From: Neobacillus sp. FSL H8-0543
Lineage (GTDB): Bacteria; Bacillota; Bacilli; Bacillales; Cytobacillaceae
Assembly: GCF_038592905.1 (NCBI RefSeq)
Contig: NZ_CP151943.1
Location: 3,856,501-3,920,500, forward strand
Length of the DNA stretch: 64,000 bases
Direction of reading: 5' to 3'
A model generated the notes under the pieces. That model had not been told where the DNA came from and made no database searches. It was given only the letters and a program-made list of their open reading frames with translations. Made by a program: the position numbers and the translations under genes. Shown here in pieces: positions 1 to 9,005 of the stretch; position 1 is the stretch's first letter; the number at the start of each line of letters is the position of its first letter.

Positions 1-2
1 TT

Positions 3-620
3 ATTAATAAACCGCCAGGAATGAGTACGATACCATCCCGTGAGCATCCAAGCGGGAGCCTTGCTAATGCATTAGTGGGATATTATCACAAAATAGGCAT
101 CGAAGCGACTTCACACATTGTTACTCGCTTAGATCGTGATACATCAGGGCTTGTCCTAATTGCTAAACATCGCCATGTTCATCACTTAATTAGTAAACAG
201 CAGCAACGCGGTATGGTAAAAAGGATATATGAAGCCCTTGCTCAAGGAAGAATCGAGCAGCAAAAAGGTACAATTGAGCATCCAATAGGCAGAAGAGATG
301 ACAGCATAATTGAGCGGGAAGTCCGGTCTGACGGTCAATATGCCTGTACACATTTTAATGTAATCGGTAGACATAAGGATTTTACCCATGTCGAGCTTCA
401 GTTAGAGACCGGCAGAACTCATCAAATCAGAGTTCATATGTCCTTTATTGGTCATCCGTTAGTAGGTGATGATTTATATGGTGGAGATACAGCCATTATT
501 GAACGCCAAGCCCTTCATTGTAAAAGCATCAAATTTACTCATCCATTTACCCGTCAGGAAATGATCTTATTAGCACCGCTCCCTACAGATTTGGATTGTA
601 TTATAAAGGCTGACTCTTAA
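3..620 (+). CDS. RluA/RluD-family rRNA pseudouridine synthase (5' end outside window)
   Basis: Partial gene entering from the left edge; the frame is already open before the first ATG and reads INKPPGM, so the ATG at 21 is internal. The visible 205 codons carry the catalytic RLDRDTSG loop, whose Asp is the pseudouridylation nucleophile of the RluA family, and the C-terminal GRTHQIRVHM motif followed by GHPLVGDDLYGG. The N-terminal part, including any S4 domain, is missing. It is expected to isomerise uridines in rRNA. Its position just before prpE matches B. subtilis yjbO. Family assignment is firm; the target site is unknown. Confidence 0.93.
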   Translation: MNKPPGMSTIPSREHPSGSLANALVGYYHKIGIEATSHIVTRLDRDTSGLVLIAKHRHVHHLISKQQQRGMVKRIYEALAQGRIEQQKGTIEHPIGRRDDSIIEREVRSDGQYACTHFNVIGRHKDFTHVELQLETGRTHQIRVHMSFIGHPLVGDDLYGGDTAIIERQALHCKSIKFTHPFTRQEMILLAPLPTDLDCIIKADS

Positions 621-638
621 TGAAGAGATCAGCCTTTT
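604..638 (+). terminator. Rho-independent terminator
   Basis: A stem of about 14 bp with one bulge (AAAGGCTGA..TCTT against AAGAGATCAGCCTTT) starts inside the pseudouridine synthase stop region and ends in a short T run. It separates that gene from the convergent prpE. Confidence 0.7.
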
Positions 639-701
639 ATCCCTTGAATATTGTAGATTTCCTAGGAAATTTGTAGGTATTTGTAGAAATTTCATCACTT
701 T

Positions 702-1442
702 TTAAGCAAAACTTTTAAACTTTTCCTCTATATATGGCATAGTAGAAGCTACCGAAACGGTTTCCATTTCTGGGTATCTAAGTGCCGTCAGCTTTCCACC
801 AAAGACAGCTCCTGTATCTATGTTTATGGTATTGTTGATTGTTCTGGGCTCTCTTACTGGTGTATGACCATATACGATGGTCGCAGTGCCTGTATACTCC
901 TTAGCCCAATCCCTTCTAATTGGGGAGCCATCAGGATGTTTTTCACCGGTAATATCTCCATAAAGGACAAAGGTTTTCACTTTTGAATTTGATTTGCCAA
1001 TCAAGTCTTCGTTAATTCCTGCATGAGCAATAACAAGCTTCTTTTTGTCTAATACTAAATGCAGTGGGACACCTTCATATAGTTCAATAAATTTATTGCG
1101 GATGGAATGCTGCTCACGCTTGTTTAATGATTTATACTCGGCAACCGTTGTTTCAAGTCCATGTGTTTCCTGAACCTTGCGACCGAGAAAATAGCGATAT
1201 AGTTTATTGCAATGGTTTCCTGGTGTGTAATAGGCTTTTTTCTGGTCCATGACGAGACGCCAAACTATTTCTGCCACCTGTAATGAAGCAGGACCCCGAT
1301 CGGTTAAATCGCCAACAAAACCTAACACCCTTTGATCAGGGTGAAGCGGTATCCCGCTATCCCAGTAATAGCCGAGCTGAACTGTAAGCTTTTTGAATTC
1401 TGGTAAACAACCATGGATGTCTCCGATGATATCAATTTTCAT
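702..1442 (-). CDS. prpE: PrpE-like bis(5'-nucleosyl)-tetraphosphatase / Ser-Thr phosphatase family protein
   Basis: A 246-aa calcineurin-like metallophosphoesterase. The metal-binding motifs are in order: GDIHGC at residues 7-12, GDLTDRGP near 44, GNHCNK near 76, HAGI near 140 and GHTPV near 193. This PPP-type set without extra domains is typical of Bacillus PrpE, which hydrolyses Ap4A-type dinucleotides asymmetrically and is reported as a phosphatase acting on spore germination proteins. The gene is convergent with the upstream synthase and divergent from the antiporter, as in B. subtilis yjbO-prpE-yjbQ. No anomalies. Confidence 0.9.
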   Translation of the reverse strand: MKIDIIGDIHGCLPEFKKLTVQLGYYWDSGIPLHPDQRVLGFVGDLTDRGPASLQVAEIVWRLVMDQKKAYYTPGNHCNKLYRYFLGRKVQETHGLETTVAEYKSLNKREQHSIRNKFIELYEGVPLHLVLDKKKLVIAHAGINEDLIGKSNSKVKTFVLYGDITGEKHPDGSPIRRDWAKEYTGTATIVYGHTPVREPRTINNTINIDTGAVFGGKLTALRYPEMETVSVASTMPYIEEKFKSFA

Positions 1443-1554
1443 TGGATGGTTACTTCCTTTCGTTAAACGGACGCTTGCGCCTTTTGTTCTTTATTTTCTG
1501 TGTTTTTGTGTATTTTTATAAAAATTTCTTTTTTGTAGAGGAGGAGGATGAATC

Positions 1555-3402
1555 TTGGAGCAGCCTGCATCCGTACTTTCACTGTTAATTGTTGTAACCA
1601 TTGCTTTTTTAACGCCTATTCTACTTCATCGGCTTAAATTAAATTTTATTCCGGTAGTTGTTGCCGAAATTATTATGGGGCTTGTCATTGGGAAAAGTGG
1701 GTTCGATGTCGTTCACGAAGATATGTGGCTATCAACACTTTCTACCCTTGGATTTATCTTTCTTATGTTTTTAAGTGGGCTAGAGATTGACTTTACCGCT
1801 TTCTCAGGAGGGAAAAGGCGTTCAGTATTACCAAATGGCAAGAAGGAACCTAATTCATTTCTAGCGGCAACGCTAATATTTATTGGAATATTTGTCTTTT
1901 CTCTTGGATTGTCTTATTTATTTGTACTTGCTGGATTTATTGACAGTGTATTCTTGATGACACTGATTATTTCGACCATATCCTTAGGGGTAGTCGTACC
2001 GACATTAAAAGAAGAAAACCTAATGAAGACAACAATCGGTCAAATTATCTTATTGGTTGCGGTTATTGCTGATTTAGTAACGATAATTCTGCTGGCAGTG
2101 TTTGTTTCCTTAAATGAATCAGGAGGAAATACATGGCTGCTTCTCATCTTGTTTGCTGCTGGTATCGTGCTGTATTTCATTGGAAAGCAATTTAAAAGTC
2201 GCCTCTTGCTTGAGTCGATGTCGAAGGGTACTGTGCAAATTGGAACGCGGGCAGTATTTATGCTCATTATTGTATTAGTTGGACTGTCTGAAACGGTGGG
2301 GGCTGAAAACATCCTTGGAGCTTTTCTGGCAGGAGTGTTGGTTTCATTACTTTCACCTAATCAGGAACTCATCCATAAGCTCGACTCTTTTGGCTATGGT
2401 TTTTTAATCCCGATTTTTTTCGTAATGATTGGTGTTGAGCTAGATATTTGGTCCTTATTTGCCGATAAAAAGCTTTTATTATTAATCCCGCTTTTATTAA
2501 TTGGATTACTCCTATCGAAAATGATTCCTGTCTATCTGCTTAAAATTTGGTACAGCACGAAGATTGTTTTGGCTTCTGGATTTTTATTAACCTCTACATT
2601 ATCACTCGTGATTGCGGCAGCTACTATTGGGGAACGGATGGGGATCATCACTGCTGAGATGAGCGGTACGCTTATGTTGGTAGCAGTCATTTCCTCAATT
2701 TTTACACCGATAGCTTTTAAAAAGCTGTTTCCTAAGGAAGCAGAAGTAGACAAAAAGGTTAAAATTTCCTTTATTGGGGCAAATCAAATGACACTCCCTG
2801 TTTCAAGAGAGTTAAAGTCTAGTTTATATGAACCGATGCTATATCATAAAAAAATGGAGAAATCTGAAAAGGAGATTGCTAACTCTGTCTTTGAATTAGT
2901 GGAAATTGAGGACTACACCTTGGACACCCTTGCGAAGACAGATGCCCTTCAATCGGATGTGATGGTAGTCTCAACGGGTGATCAGGAATTAAATGCGGCA
3001 CTTTCAATTGCGATTAAAGCAAGGGGAGTCGACCGTGTGATTGCCAGGATTGAAAGACCAGAATTAGAAGAAAGCTTGCGTGAACAGAATATTGAGATAT
3101 TCTCTGCCTTAAATGCAACAAAAGCACTGCTAAGGGCATTAATTGAATCTCCAAATGTAATCAATATCTTAACAAACAAGGAAACCGGATTATATGAAAT
3201 AAATATGCTGAACGAACAGTTTGATGGAATGACGTTAAGAAGATTTCCCTTTACTGGTGATGTCATCATTGTAAGAATTTTTCGGGGCAAGGACTCACTA
3301 GTTCCTCATGGGGATACAGAGCTAATGCTAAACGATCGCTTGATTGTTACCGGGTCAAAGGAATACGTGGATGAGTTGAAACGGGAGTTGGAATTCTATT
3401 AG
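1555..3402 (+). CDS. yjbQ: Monovalent cation:proton antiporter (CPA2) with RCK/TrkA domains
   Basis: A 615-aa protein with about 12 hydrophobic segments in residues 1-390 (Na+/H+ exchanger fold), then a TrkA-N nucleotide-binding domain at about 400-520 and a TrkA-C ligand-binding domain at about 530-613. CPA2 transporters with this tail exchange K+ or Na+ for H+ under control by bound nucleotide. The start is a TTG at 1555, 7 nt after the strong GAGGAGGAGG Shine-Dalgarno; the nearby ATG at 1548 is out of frame. Position matches B. subtilis yjbQ. Ion selectivity cannot be read from the sequence. Confidence 0.9.
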   Translation: MEQPASVLSLLIVVTIAFLTPILLHRLKLNFIPVVVAEIIMGLVIGKSGFDVVHEDMWLSTLSTLGFIFLMFLSGLEIDFTAFSGGKRRSVLPNGKKEPNSFLAATLIFIGIFVFSLGLSYLFVLAGFIDSVFLMTLIISTISLGVVVPTLKEENLMKTTIGQIILLVAVIADLVTIILLAVFVSLNESGGNTWLLLILFAAGIVLYFIGKQFKSRLLLESMSKGTVQIGTRAVFMLIIVLVGLSETVGAENILGAFLAGVLVSLLSPNQELIHKLDSFGYGFLIPIFFVMIGVELDIWSLFADKKLLLLIPLLLIGLLLSKMIPVYLLKIWYSTKIVLASGFLLTSTLSLVIAAATIGERMGIITAEMSGTLMLVAVISSIFTPIAFKKLFPKEAEVDKKVKISFIGANQMTLPVSRELKSSLYEPMLYHKKMEKSEKEIANSVFELVEIEDYTLDTLAKTDALQSDVMVVSTGDQELNAALSIAIKARGVDRVIARIERPELEESLREQNIEIFSALNATKALLRALIESPNVINILTNKETGLYEINMLNEQFDGMTLRRFPFTGDVIIVRIFRGKDSLVPHGDTELMLNDRLIVTGSKEYVDELKRELEFY

Positions 3403-3454
3403 CTATCCTCAGTTAAGGTTAGATGCTTTTCATTTTTGACGGAGTAGTGTAAAC

Positions 3455-3471
3455 TTAGTACCAAGTATTAA
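3455..3471. promoter_or_regulatory. FapR operator upstream of fabI
   Basis: The 17-bp near-palindrome TTAGTACCAAGTATTAA closely matches the FapR consensus (TTAGTACC-N-GGTACTAA type). It lies 33 bp before the fabI start. FapR represses fatty-acid synthesis genes, including fabI, and is released by malonyl-CoA. Confidence 0.82.
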
Positions 3472-3504
3472 TAACATGTGGTAATTAGGAGGAGAAATTT
3501 TAAT

Positions 3505-4275
3505 ATGAATCTCTCATTAGCTGGAAAAACATATGTCGTAATGGGTGTAGCCAATAAACGTAGTATTGCCTGGGGGATTGCCCGTTCATTGAATAGCGCA
3601 GGCGCTCGCTTAATTTTTACTTATGCAGGGGAAAGACTTGAAGGCAATGTACGTGAACTAGCAGAGTCACTTGAAGCAGAAGGTACACTTGTGCTGCCTT
3701 GTGATGTAACAAGTGACGAAGATATTGCAAGGTGCTTCGGTGAAATTAAAGAAGCCGTAGGAACCATTCACGGAGTCGCCCATTGCATTGCTTTTGCCAA
3801 CAAAGAGGAATTGAAAGGCGAATATTTGAACACAACAAGAGAAGGCTTCCTGTTAGCGCATAATATCAGTAGCTATTCATTAACAGCAGTTGCAAAAGAG
3901 GCGAGAGGATTGCTGACTGAAGGCGGAAGCATTGTGACACTTACCTATTTAGGCGGCGAGCGTACCCTGCCAAACTATAATGTCATGGGTGTAGCAAAAG
4001 CTTCGCTTGATGCAAGTGTTCGTTACCTAGCTGCTGACCTTGGAAAAGAAGGTATTCGTGTTAATTCCATCTCTGCTGGTCCAATCCGAACGTTATCAGC
4101 AAAAGGGGTTGGTGATTTCAATGAGATCACAAGGGTGGTTGAGGAAAGAGCGCCACTGAGACGGGCAACAACGACAGAAGAAGTCGGTGACACGGCATTA
4201 TTCCTATTCAGTGAACTTTCACGCGGAATTACGGGAGAAAACATCCACGTCGATTCGGGGTATCATATTTTATAA
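3505..4275 (+). CDS. fabI: Enoyl-[acyl-carrier-protein] reductase (NADH), FabI
   Basis: A 256-aa short-chain dehydrogenase of the FabI type, reducing the trans-2-enoyl-ACP double bond in the last step of fatty-acid elongation. The N-terminal dinucleotide-binding stretch GVANKRSIAWGIA and the catalytic Y-x6-K (YNVMGVAK) are visible. The start is the ATG at 3505, behind TAGGAGGAG; an in-frame GTG at 3478 lies upstream of that ribosome site and is rejected. A FapR operator upstream indicates malonyl-CoA-responsive control. The target of triclosan in many bacteria belongs to this family. Confidence 0.96.
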   Translation: MNLSLAGKTYVVMGVANKRSIAWGIARSLNSAGARLIFTYAGERLEGNVRELAESLEAEGTLVLPCDVTSDEDIARCFGEIKEAVGTIHGVAHCIAFANKEELKGEYLNTTREGFLLAHNISSYSLTAVAKEARGLLTEGGSIVTLTYLGGERTLPNYNVMGVAKASLDASVRYLAADLGKEGIRVNSISAGPIRTLSAKGVGDFNEITRVVEERAPLRRATTTEEVGDTALFLFSELSRGITGENIHVDSGYHIL

Positions 4276-4281
4276 GCATCG

Positions 4282-4313
4282 GGGCCTGCTATTAATTTAG
4301 CAGGCCCTTTTGA
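4282..4313 (+). terminator. Rho-independent terminator of fabI
   Basis: A GC-rich stem (GGGCCTGCT against AGCAGGCCC) with an AATTAATTT-type loop, followed by TTTT. Confidence 0.85.
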
Positions 4314-4397
4314 GTGTGTTTTTTTTATTGGACAAGAACGAGGGTAGGTAATTGGCATACATATAGAGGGAAGGCTTATGTATTGGAGGTGTTTTGC

Positions 4398-4898
4398 GTG
4401 GAGGAAAAGACAAAACGAGGCCCATTATTATATATTTCGCAAACTTTTTCAGTAGTTCCTGCCAACAATATGCAGGAGGTATTTACCAGCAGGCAGGAGC
4501 TTCAGATACCTGCTGAAGAACCACAGCCAAAAGAGGAAAAAAACAAGAAAAAAGCGTTTGAAGTCTCACTTGAGAAAGCACAACTTTCAGAAAAGACAAA
4601 GAAAGAGAAAGCTGAGTCTACAGAAGTTCAGAAGAAAGTTGAAAAACATCGGCATTCGTTTAGTAAAGTCAAAAGTTTTAAGGAAATGAACGTATGCGAG
4701 CGTTTGGAGTATCTGGGGAATTTCCCGAAATCTTTGTCGCCTGTCCCATGTGTATTTTATACGGAAGAAAAGAATTATCAAGGTTATTTGCTGTCATACA
4801 CAGAAAATGAAGTAACCATTCAAATTCCGAATCAAACATCAGAGACCATTCCTGCTAATCAAATAACCAATGTTATCATGATTGGGTTAAAAAGGTAA
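4398..4898 (+). CDS. cotO: Spore coat protein CotO
   Basis: A 166-aa spore coat protein starting at a GTG, 7 nt after TTGGAGGT; the longer reading from 4314 has no ribosome site. The N-terminus (KRGPLLYI) and conserved C-terminal half (LGNFPKSLSPVPC, then a beta-rich end finishing NVIMIGLKR) are CotO hallmarks. The middle, about residues 45-100, is a Lys/Glu-rich, probably disordered or coiled linker. CotO controls outer coat assembly in B. subtilis (yjbX) and stands in the same place between fabI and cotZ. Confidence 0.88.
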   Translation: MEEKTKRGPLLYISQTFSVVPANNMQEVFTSRQELQIPAEEPQPKEEKNKKKAFEVSLEKAQLSEKTKKEKAESTEVQKKVEKHRHSFSKVKSFKEMNVCERLEYLGNFPKSLSPVPCVFYTEEKNYQGYLLSYTENEVTIQIPNQTSETIPANQITNVIMIGLKR

Positions 4899-4901
4899 AT
4901 A

Positions 4902-4937
4902 AAAAAGCCAGCCGGATTTATCGACTGGCTCATTTCA
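4902..4937 (-). terminator. Terminator between convergent cotO and cotZ
   Basis: A 9-bp stem (AGCCAGTCG against CCGGCTGGCT with one mismatch). On the minus strand it is followed by TTTTTT, so it mainly serves cotZ; on the plus strand the T run is weaker. Confidence 0.75.
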
Positions 4938-4961
4938 TTTTCCTGTAGTAGTCCTAAAATC

Positions 4962-5474
4962 TTAGTCACAAAGACCAAGGTTTACATCGGCAATACATTG
5001 TATTGCACAGAAACATGTTAAATCAACCGTGATACAGTCATTGCTAGCACGGAAACGCTCAACCTGACAAACTCTTTCAAGGTTAATACAGCATTTTTCT
5101 CCGCCTGCAACAAGGTTCACTGGGTGAAAGTTTCCACCTTCTCTGCGTCCTGGAATTAACACACGAAGTGTCGCACAGCAATTCTCAAATACTTCCTCTA
5201 CACGGAAGAAAATCGATACGCATGCGTTATTTTCTCCACTAAAGAAAGCATGGAATGGTGAGCCATCAGCTGTTTTTAACACAAATACACGAGTGTCCAC
5301 CGGTTCTCTTCTTGTCGGTGAAACTAATGAACCTAGCGGTTCCATAAAACAGCTGGGACAATCTGGACAATCATCATCTTCAACTGCGTTATCCTGGATT
5401 TCTTTTATTGCACGGACCACATCGCAAACACAATTTTTGCTGCGAAAGTCATCACTATTTCTGCCACAACCCAT
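4962..5474 (-). CDS. cotZ: Cysteine-rich spore coat/exosporium protein CotY/CotZ (ExsY family)
   Basis: A 170-aa protein with 17 cysteines, including the N-terminal MGCGR, CVCD and CPDCPSC clusters and CC pairs near residues 104 and 133. This family self-assembles into two-dimensional disulfide-linked lattices in the crust or exosporium basal layer. The start follows AAGGAGGAGT. B. subtilis carries cotZ, cotY and cotX here; only one member is present, so CotY against CotZ cannot be decided from sequence alone. Expression from a late mother-cell sigma-K promoter is expected but was not located. Confidence 0.93.
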   Translation of the reverse strand: MGCGRNSDDFRSKNCVCDVVRAIKEIQDNAVEDDDCPDCPSCFMEPLGSLVSPTRREPVDTRVFVLKTADGSPFHAFFSGENNACVSIFFRVEEVFENCCATLRVLIPGRREGGNFHPVNLVAGGEKCCINLERVCQVERFRASNDCITVDLTCFCAIQCIADVNLGLCD

Positions 5475-5600
5475 TTAAATACTCCTCCTTATCGTCAAAT
5501 ACATCTTACATTACTAACATATTTCAGAAGGCCAGCTTGGGTAACGGACAAACGCCTTATTTGCTAAAATTAGGCACTTATAGGGAAGGGACAAAGTGTA

Positions 5601-5954
5601 ATGGATATAAATTTTTTGGATATTATACTATTGGCATTAGCCTGTTTTCGGCTAACACGGCTAATTGTTTTTGATAAAATAACAGAGTTCCTCCGTACTC
5701 CTTTTTTTGATGAAATAGAGGAAGAAAATGAGGAGGGAATGATTGAGGTTTATTACTCTCCAAAAAGCACTCCTGTTAAAAAGTTTTTCGGTGAACTTCT
5801 CAGTTGTTATTGGTGTACAGGAGTTTGGGTGTCAACTGGATTGGTTTTAGGTTTCTTGTATCTCTCAACTTTGTTTATGCCCATTATACTTATTGCCGCC
5901 ATTGCTGGATTAGCATCAATCCTGGAATCACTTCTCCAAATTTGGATTGATTAA
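5601..5954 (+). CDS. yjcA: DUF1360 membrane protein, YjcA-like sporulation protein
   Basis: A 117-aa protein with hydrophobic segments at residues 3-22 and 75-113. The DUF1360 signature is visible: RLTRLIVFDKITEFLR-like N-terminal stretch and CYWCTGVW near residue 70. It is transcribed divergently from cotZ, as yjcA is in B. subtilis. The biochemical role is unknown; the family is tied to spore formation mainly by context. Confidence 0.85.
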   Translation: MDINFLDIILLALACFRLTRLIVFDKITEFLRTPFFDEIEEENEEGMIEVYYSPKSTPVKKFFGELLSCYWCTGVWVSTGLVLGFLYLSTLFMPIILIAAIAGLASILESLLQIWID

Positions 5955-6044
5955 AATTGCTTAAAAATAGTCTTTTGATGAGACAAGATTATTTTTGCGA
6001 GCATATTCTAATTAGTAGTCAAGCGTTAATAAGGAGATGAGAAC

Positions 6045-6143
6045 ATGAATAAGCAAAAACAGAGTAAGAAAGTAGCTGGTTCACAAACACAAAGGCCTGT
6101 TAAGAAAAAAGGCTGCGGCTGCGGAAAAAAAACACAAAGATAA
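6045..6143 (+). CDS. Small basic Cys-Gly peptide (32 aa), unknown
   Basis: A 32-codon frame that conventional length cut-offs miss. ATG at 6045 sits 5 nt behind AAGGAGATGAG and the frame is closed by TAA right before a strong terminator, so it forms a complete transcription-translation unit. The product is Lys/Gln-rich with a KKKGCGCGKK core near residues 21-29. The two closely spaced cysteines could bind metal or be cross-linked in a coat. No known family recognised; the neighbouring spore genes suggest, but do not prove, a sporulation role. Confidence 0.6.
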   Translation: MNKQKQSKKVAGSQTQRPVKKKGCGCGKKTQR

Positions 6144-6148
6144 GGATT

Positions 6149-6183
6149 AAAACTGCTAGGGAGTAGCCTAGCAGTTTTTTTAT
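6149..6183 (+). terminator. Rho-independent terminator
   Basis: A 10-bp perfect stem (AACTGCTAGG against CCTAGCAGTT) and seven T residues, immediately after the 32-aa gene. Confidence 0.88.
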
Positions 6184-6268
6184 TTGCTATTTAGTCATAT
6201 TTTTCGTCAATGTCGAAAAAACTACTATGTAGTAGTTACTTTAAAAATGGACTAAGGAAGGATAAGAA

Positions 6269-6736
6269 ATGATCCGAATGAAACGACTGATTGCAGTAAC
6301 AAGTTTTTTTCTATTGGCCGCCTGTAGCCAAAATCAACAAGCAAATGAAAGTCAACTGGCGCTAATGAAAACGACGAACCCAAGCCCAGTAGTGACGAAA
6401 CAAAATAGCAATCATGACCGCGTTAAAAAAATTGAAAAAGAAGTAAGTGACATCAATGAGATTTATGATGTTGCCGTAGTAGAAGGGAATAAGGAAACGC
6501 TGGTTGTTTATAAGGTAAAACATATGCAGCGGTTTAGAATGAAAAAGATCGAAAAAGACCTTAACAAAATGCTTGAAGAAAGGTTTCCAAAAGAAGACTT
6601 TGTTGTATCAAGTGATTATAAAATTTTTTTAGAGGTTATCCGGCTAAATGAGAGGATGGAAAAAGGAAATGTATCTGACAGAAAAGCGGAGAAACGGCTA
6701 AATGAACTTGTAAAAATGACAACGGATATGAAGTAA
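6269..6736 (+). CDS. YhcN/YlaJ-family sporulation lipoprotein
   Basis: A 155-aa lipoprotein: signal segment with lipobox LLAAC (lipidated Cys near residue 20), a short polar linker, then the YhcN/YlaJ domain with KKIEKEVSDINEIYDVAVVEG and KIEKDLNKMLEERFPKEDF stretches. ATG 6269 is 7 nt behind AAGGAAGG. Such lipoproteins precede spoVAC in the second-type spoVA operons of several Bacillus species and locate to the spore inner membrane. It ends 12 bp before spoVAC, so it is likely co-transcribed with it in the forespore. Confidence 0.85.
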   Translation: MIRMKRLIAVTSFFLLAACSQNQQANESQLALMKTTNPSPVVTKQNSNHDRVKKIEKEVSDINEIYDVAVVEGNKETLVVYKVKHMQRFRMKKIEKDLNKMLEERFPKEDFVVSSDYKIFLEVIRLNERMEKGNVSDRKAEKRLNELVKMTTDMK

Positions 6737-6748
6737 GAAAGGAAGAAT

Positions 6749-7228
6749 ATGGTGGCAAACAAACAAAAAAAAATGACGCCTCAGCAGCAAAAGTACCAGC
6801 AGATGCAACAAAAGCATGAATTGAAGAGACCGGTTTTGAAGAATTGCTTTAGAGCCTTTTGGGTTGGTGGCGTGATCTGTGCAATTGGCCAAGCCATTAG
6901 TTATTTTTATATTTACTTTTTCCACTTTACAGAACAAAATGTCGGTAATCCCACTGTTGCCACAATGGTATTCTTATCCATGCTCCTGACCGGCTTTGGT
7001 GTGTATGACCGCCTTGGCCAATTTGCTGGAGCAGGCAGTGCGGTGCCTGTCACCGGTTTTGGAAATGCAGTTATTTCTGCAGCGATTGAGCATCGGACAG
7101 AGGGGTTTGTCTTAGGTGTCGGCGGGAATATGTTTAAGCTAGCTGGTTCAGTGATTCTTTTCGGTGTTTTTTCCGCCTTTGTTGTTGCATTAATTAAGAC
7201 GTTACTGGGAATGTGGGGGGTTTTGTAA
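6749..7228 (+). CDS. spoVAC: Stage V sporulation protein AC (spore DPA channel)
   Basis: A 159-aa membrane protein with a basic Gln-rich N-terminal tail and about four hydrophobic segments. The family signatures GGVICAIGQ, TGFGVYDRLGQFAGAG and PVTGFGNAVISAA are clear. SpoVAC forms the mechanosensitive channel through which Ca-dipicolinic acid crosses the spore inner membrane. The stop codon directly abuts the spoVAD start, showing tight coupling. Confidence 0.95.
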   Translation: MVANKQKKMTPQQQKYQQMQQKHELKRPVLKNCFRAFWVGGVICAIGQAISYFYIYFFHFTEQNVGNPTVATMVFLSMLLTGFGVYDRLGQFAGAGSAVPVTGFGNAVISAAIEHRTEGFVLGVGGNMFKLAGSVILFGVFSAFVVALIKTLLGMWGVL

Positions 7229-8254
7229 TTGTTAAAAGGGCATCAATCTTGGATTTTCACAAACCGGCCGATGATCGCTGCAACGGGCGTTACTGGCGGT
7301 CCTTTTGAAGCGAATGGCAATTTAGCAGATGACTTTGATATCTTACATGAGGATTTATGGATGGGGAGTGACTCTTACGAAAAGGCGCATCGGTTACTAA
7401 TTGAAGAGGCGATCACGGCAACCTTAGAAAAAGGTAAAATTGACAAAGAAAAGATACAATTTTTATTTGCCGGAGATTTAATTAATCAAATTACACCCAC
7501 AAGCTTCGCCGCAAGGACGATGAAAATCCCCTATTTCGGTTTGTTTGGTGCTTGCTCAACTTCTATGGAGGGTTTGGCCTTAGCTTCCTTCGTTGTCAAT
7601 TATCAAGGGGCGAGTTATGTGTTAACAGGCGCATCAAGCCATAATGCGGCCGTAGAAAAGCAATTCCGTTATCCAACTGAATATGGCGGACAGAAGCCGC
7701 CGACCGCGCAGTGGACGGTTACCGGGGCAGGTATAGCCCTAGTTACTTCCAATGATCCAACACAGCAGCAGCCCGTCACGACATCAGCAACGATTGGAAG
7801 GGTAATTGACATGGGTTTATCGGATCCATTTAATATGGGAGGGGCAATGGCTCCGGCCGCTGCAGATACGATTATCGCCCATTTTCGTGATTTGGAAATA
7901 GATCCTTCCTATTATGACTTAATTCTCACAGGCGACCTGGGAAGAATCGGACATGACACTGCGTTTGAACTAATCAATAAAAGTGGGCTAAGCCTTACAC
8001 GCGGGCAATTTCAGGATTGTGGTTTACTCATGTATAAAGAGGACCAACCTGTTCTGGCTGGCGGAAGTGGGGCGGCTTGTTCGGCAACGGTACTTTATGG
8101 GCATATCCTAAATCAAATGAAGAACGGTAGGTATAAAAGGATTCTAGTTGTAGCTACGGGCGCTCTATTATCACCATTAAGCTTTCAACAGAAAGAATCC
8201 ATTCCGTGTATCGCACATGCTGTCGCAATTGAAATGAATGAAGTGGGGAGGTAA
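7229..8254 (+). CDS. spoVAD: Stage V sporulation protein AD (DPA-binding, thiolase-like fold)
   Basis: A 341-aa soluble protein starting with TTG right after the spoVAC stop. The thiolase/ketosynthase-like fold is visible in [15 protein letters not shown] (nucleophile-elbow-like) and [15 protein letters not shown] near the C-terminus. SpoVAD binds dipicolinic acid at the outer face of the spore inner membrane and is thought to plug the SpoVAC channel. Length is normal for the family (about 338). Confidence 0.95.
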   Translation: MLKGHQSWIFTNRPMIAATGVTGGPFEANGNLADDFDILHEDLWMGSDSYEKAHRLLIEEAITATLEKGKIDKEKIQFLFAGDLINQITPTSFAARTMKIPYFGLFGACSTSMEGLALASFVVNYQGASYVLTGASSHNAAVEKQFRYPTEYGGQKPPTAQWTVTGAGIALVTSNDPTQQQPVTTSATIGRVIDMGLSDPFNMGGAMAPAAADTIIAHFRDLEIDPSYYDLILTGDLGRIGHDTAFELINKSGLSLTRGQFQDCGLLMYKEDQPVLAGGSGAACSATVLYGHILNQMKNGRYKRILVVATGALLSPLSFQQKESIPCIAHAVAIEMNEVGR

Positions 8255-8259
8255 TCGTT

Positions 8260-8616
8260 TTGTTAGCAATGTTTTTCTGGGCGTTTGTCGTTGGTGGATT
8301 GTTTTGCGTGATCGGCCAACTGTTATTTGATGTTGCCAAGCTAACACCAGCGCATACATTAAGTCTGCTTGTTGTAGCTGGGGCCATTTTGGATGGCTTT
8401 GGATTATATGAACCGTTAGTCGATTTTGCAGGAGCCGGTGCTACCATCCCAATCACCAGTTTTGGAAACTCCTTAGTGCATGGTGCAATGCAGGATGCAG
8501 AAGTTCATGGAATCATTGGGGTGTTAACTGGAATGTTCCAGGTAACCAGCTCGGGAATTTCAGCCGCGATTGTTTTTGGATTTATCGGTGCTTTGCTTTT
8601 TAAACCAAAGGGATAA
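8260..8616 (+). CDS. spoVAE: Stage V sporulation protein AE (SpoVAEb)
   Basis: A 118-aa membrane protein paralogous to Spo[28 protein letters not shown] and [14 protein letters not shown] repeat the SpoVAC pattern. Start is TTG 8260 behind GGGAGGTAAT, with ATG 8269 as a weaker alternative. With SpoVAC and SpoVAD it completes the minimal DPA transport unit. No spoVAA, AB, AF or DUF421/DUF1657 genes are adjacent, so this is a reduced, second-type spoVA operon rather than the canonical spoIIA-linked one. Confidence 0.92.
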   Translation: MLAMFFWAFVVGGLFCVIGQLLFDVAKLTPAHTLSLLVVAGAILDGFGLYEPLVDFAGAGATIPITSFGNSLVHGAMQDAEVHGIIGVLTGMFQVTSSGISAAIVFGFIGALLFKPKG

Positions 8617-8718
8617 AAAAATGGCTTTAAACGGAGGCTCATTTTCTAAGTGCCTAGTACGCTTTGCTGATTATTCTCATATGTTATTAATGAGACTTAT
8701 GAAGTGAGGTGACATTTT

Positions 8719-8838
8719 ATGTTCTGTGGCGGATATGGCGGCTATGGCGGCGGATATGGCTATGGCGGCGGATCAACTTTTGTATTGATCGTCGTATTAT
8801 TCATTCTGTTAATCATTGTCGGTGCTAGCTTTTATTAA
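8719..8838 (+). CDS. YjcZ-family small sporulation peptide (39 aa)
   Basis: A 39-aa peptide with ATG 8719 behind GTGAGGTGA. Residues 1-18 are a Gly-Tyr repeat (GGYGG units), residues 19-39 a single hydrophobic helix rich in Val, Leu and Ile. This Gly/Tyr head plus transmembrane tail defines the YjcZ/YczN family of tiny Bacillus sporulation proteins; their function is unknown. A strong terminator follows. Confidence 0.88.
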   Translation: MFCGGYGGYGGGYGYGGGSTFVLIVVLFILLIIVGASFY

Positions 8839-8862
8839 GAAATTGCCGATGATTGCAATGAA

Positions 8863-8897
8863 GAAGGGGTTGGCCACAAAGGTGGCCAGCCTTTTCT
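8863..8897 (+). terminator. Rho-independent terminator
   Basis: GGTTGGCCAC pairs with GGTGGCCAGCC around an AAA loop; TTTTCTTT follows. Confidence 0.85.
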
Positions 8898-9005
8898 TTA
8901 ATTCTTTAGCCCGGGTTTTGGAAGGTATTAGCCTTTTCTATTCACCTTTTTGAGCGTTCCTTCATACACTATAAAGTAGTTTATAAAGGAGCGTGAATTT
9001 TAAAT

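Noticed and set aside
3478..3504. Nine-codon N-terminal extension of FabI from GTG
   Set aside because: The ribosome site lies within it and points to ATG 3505.
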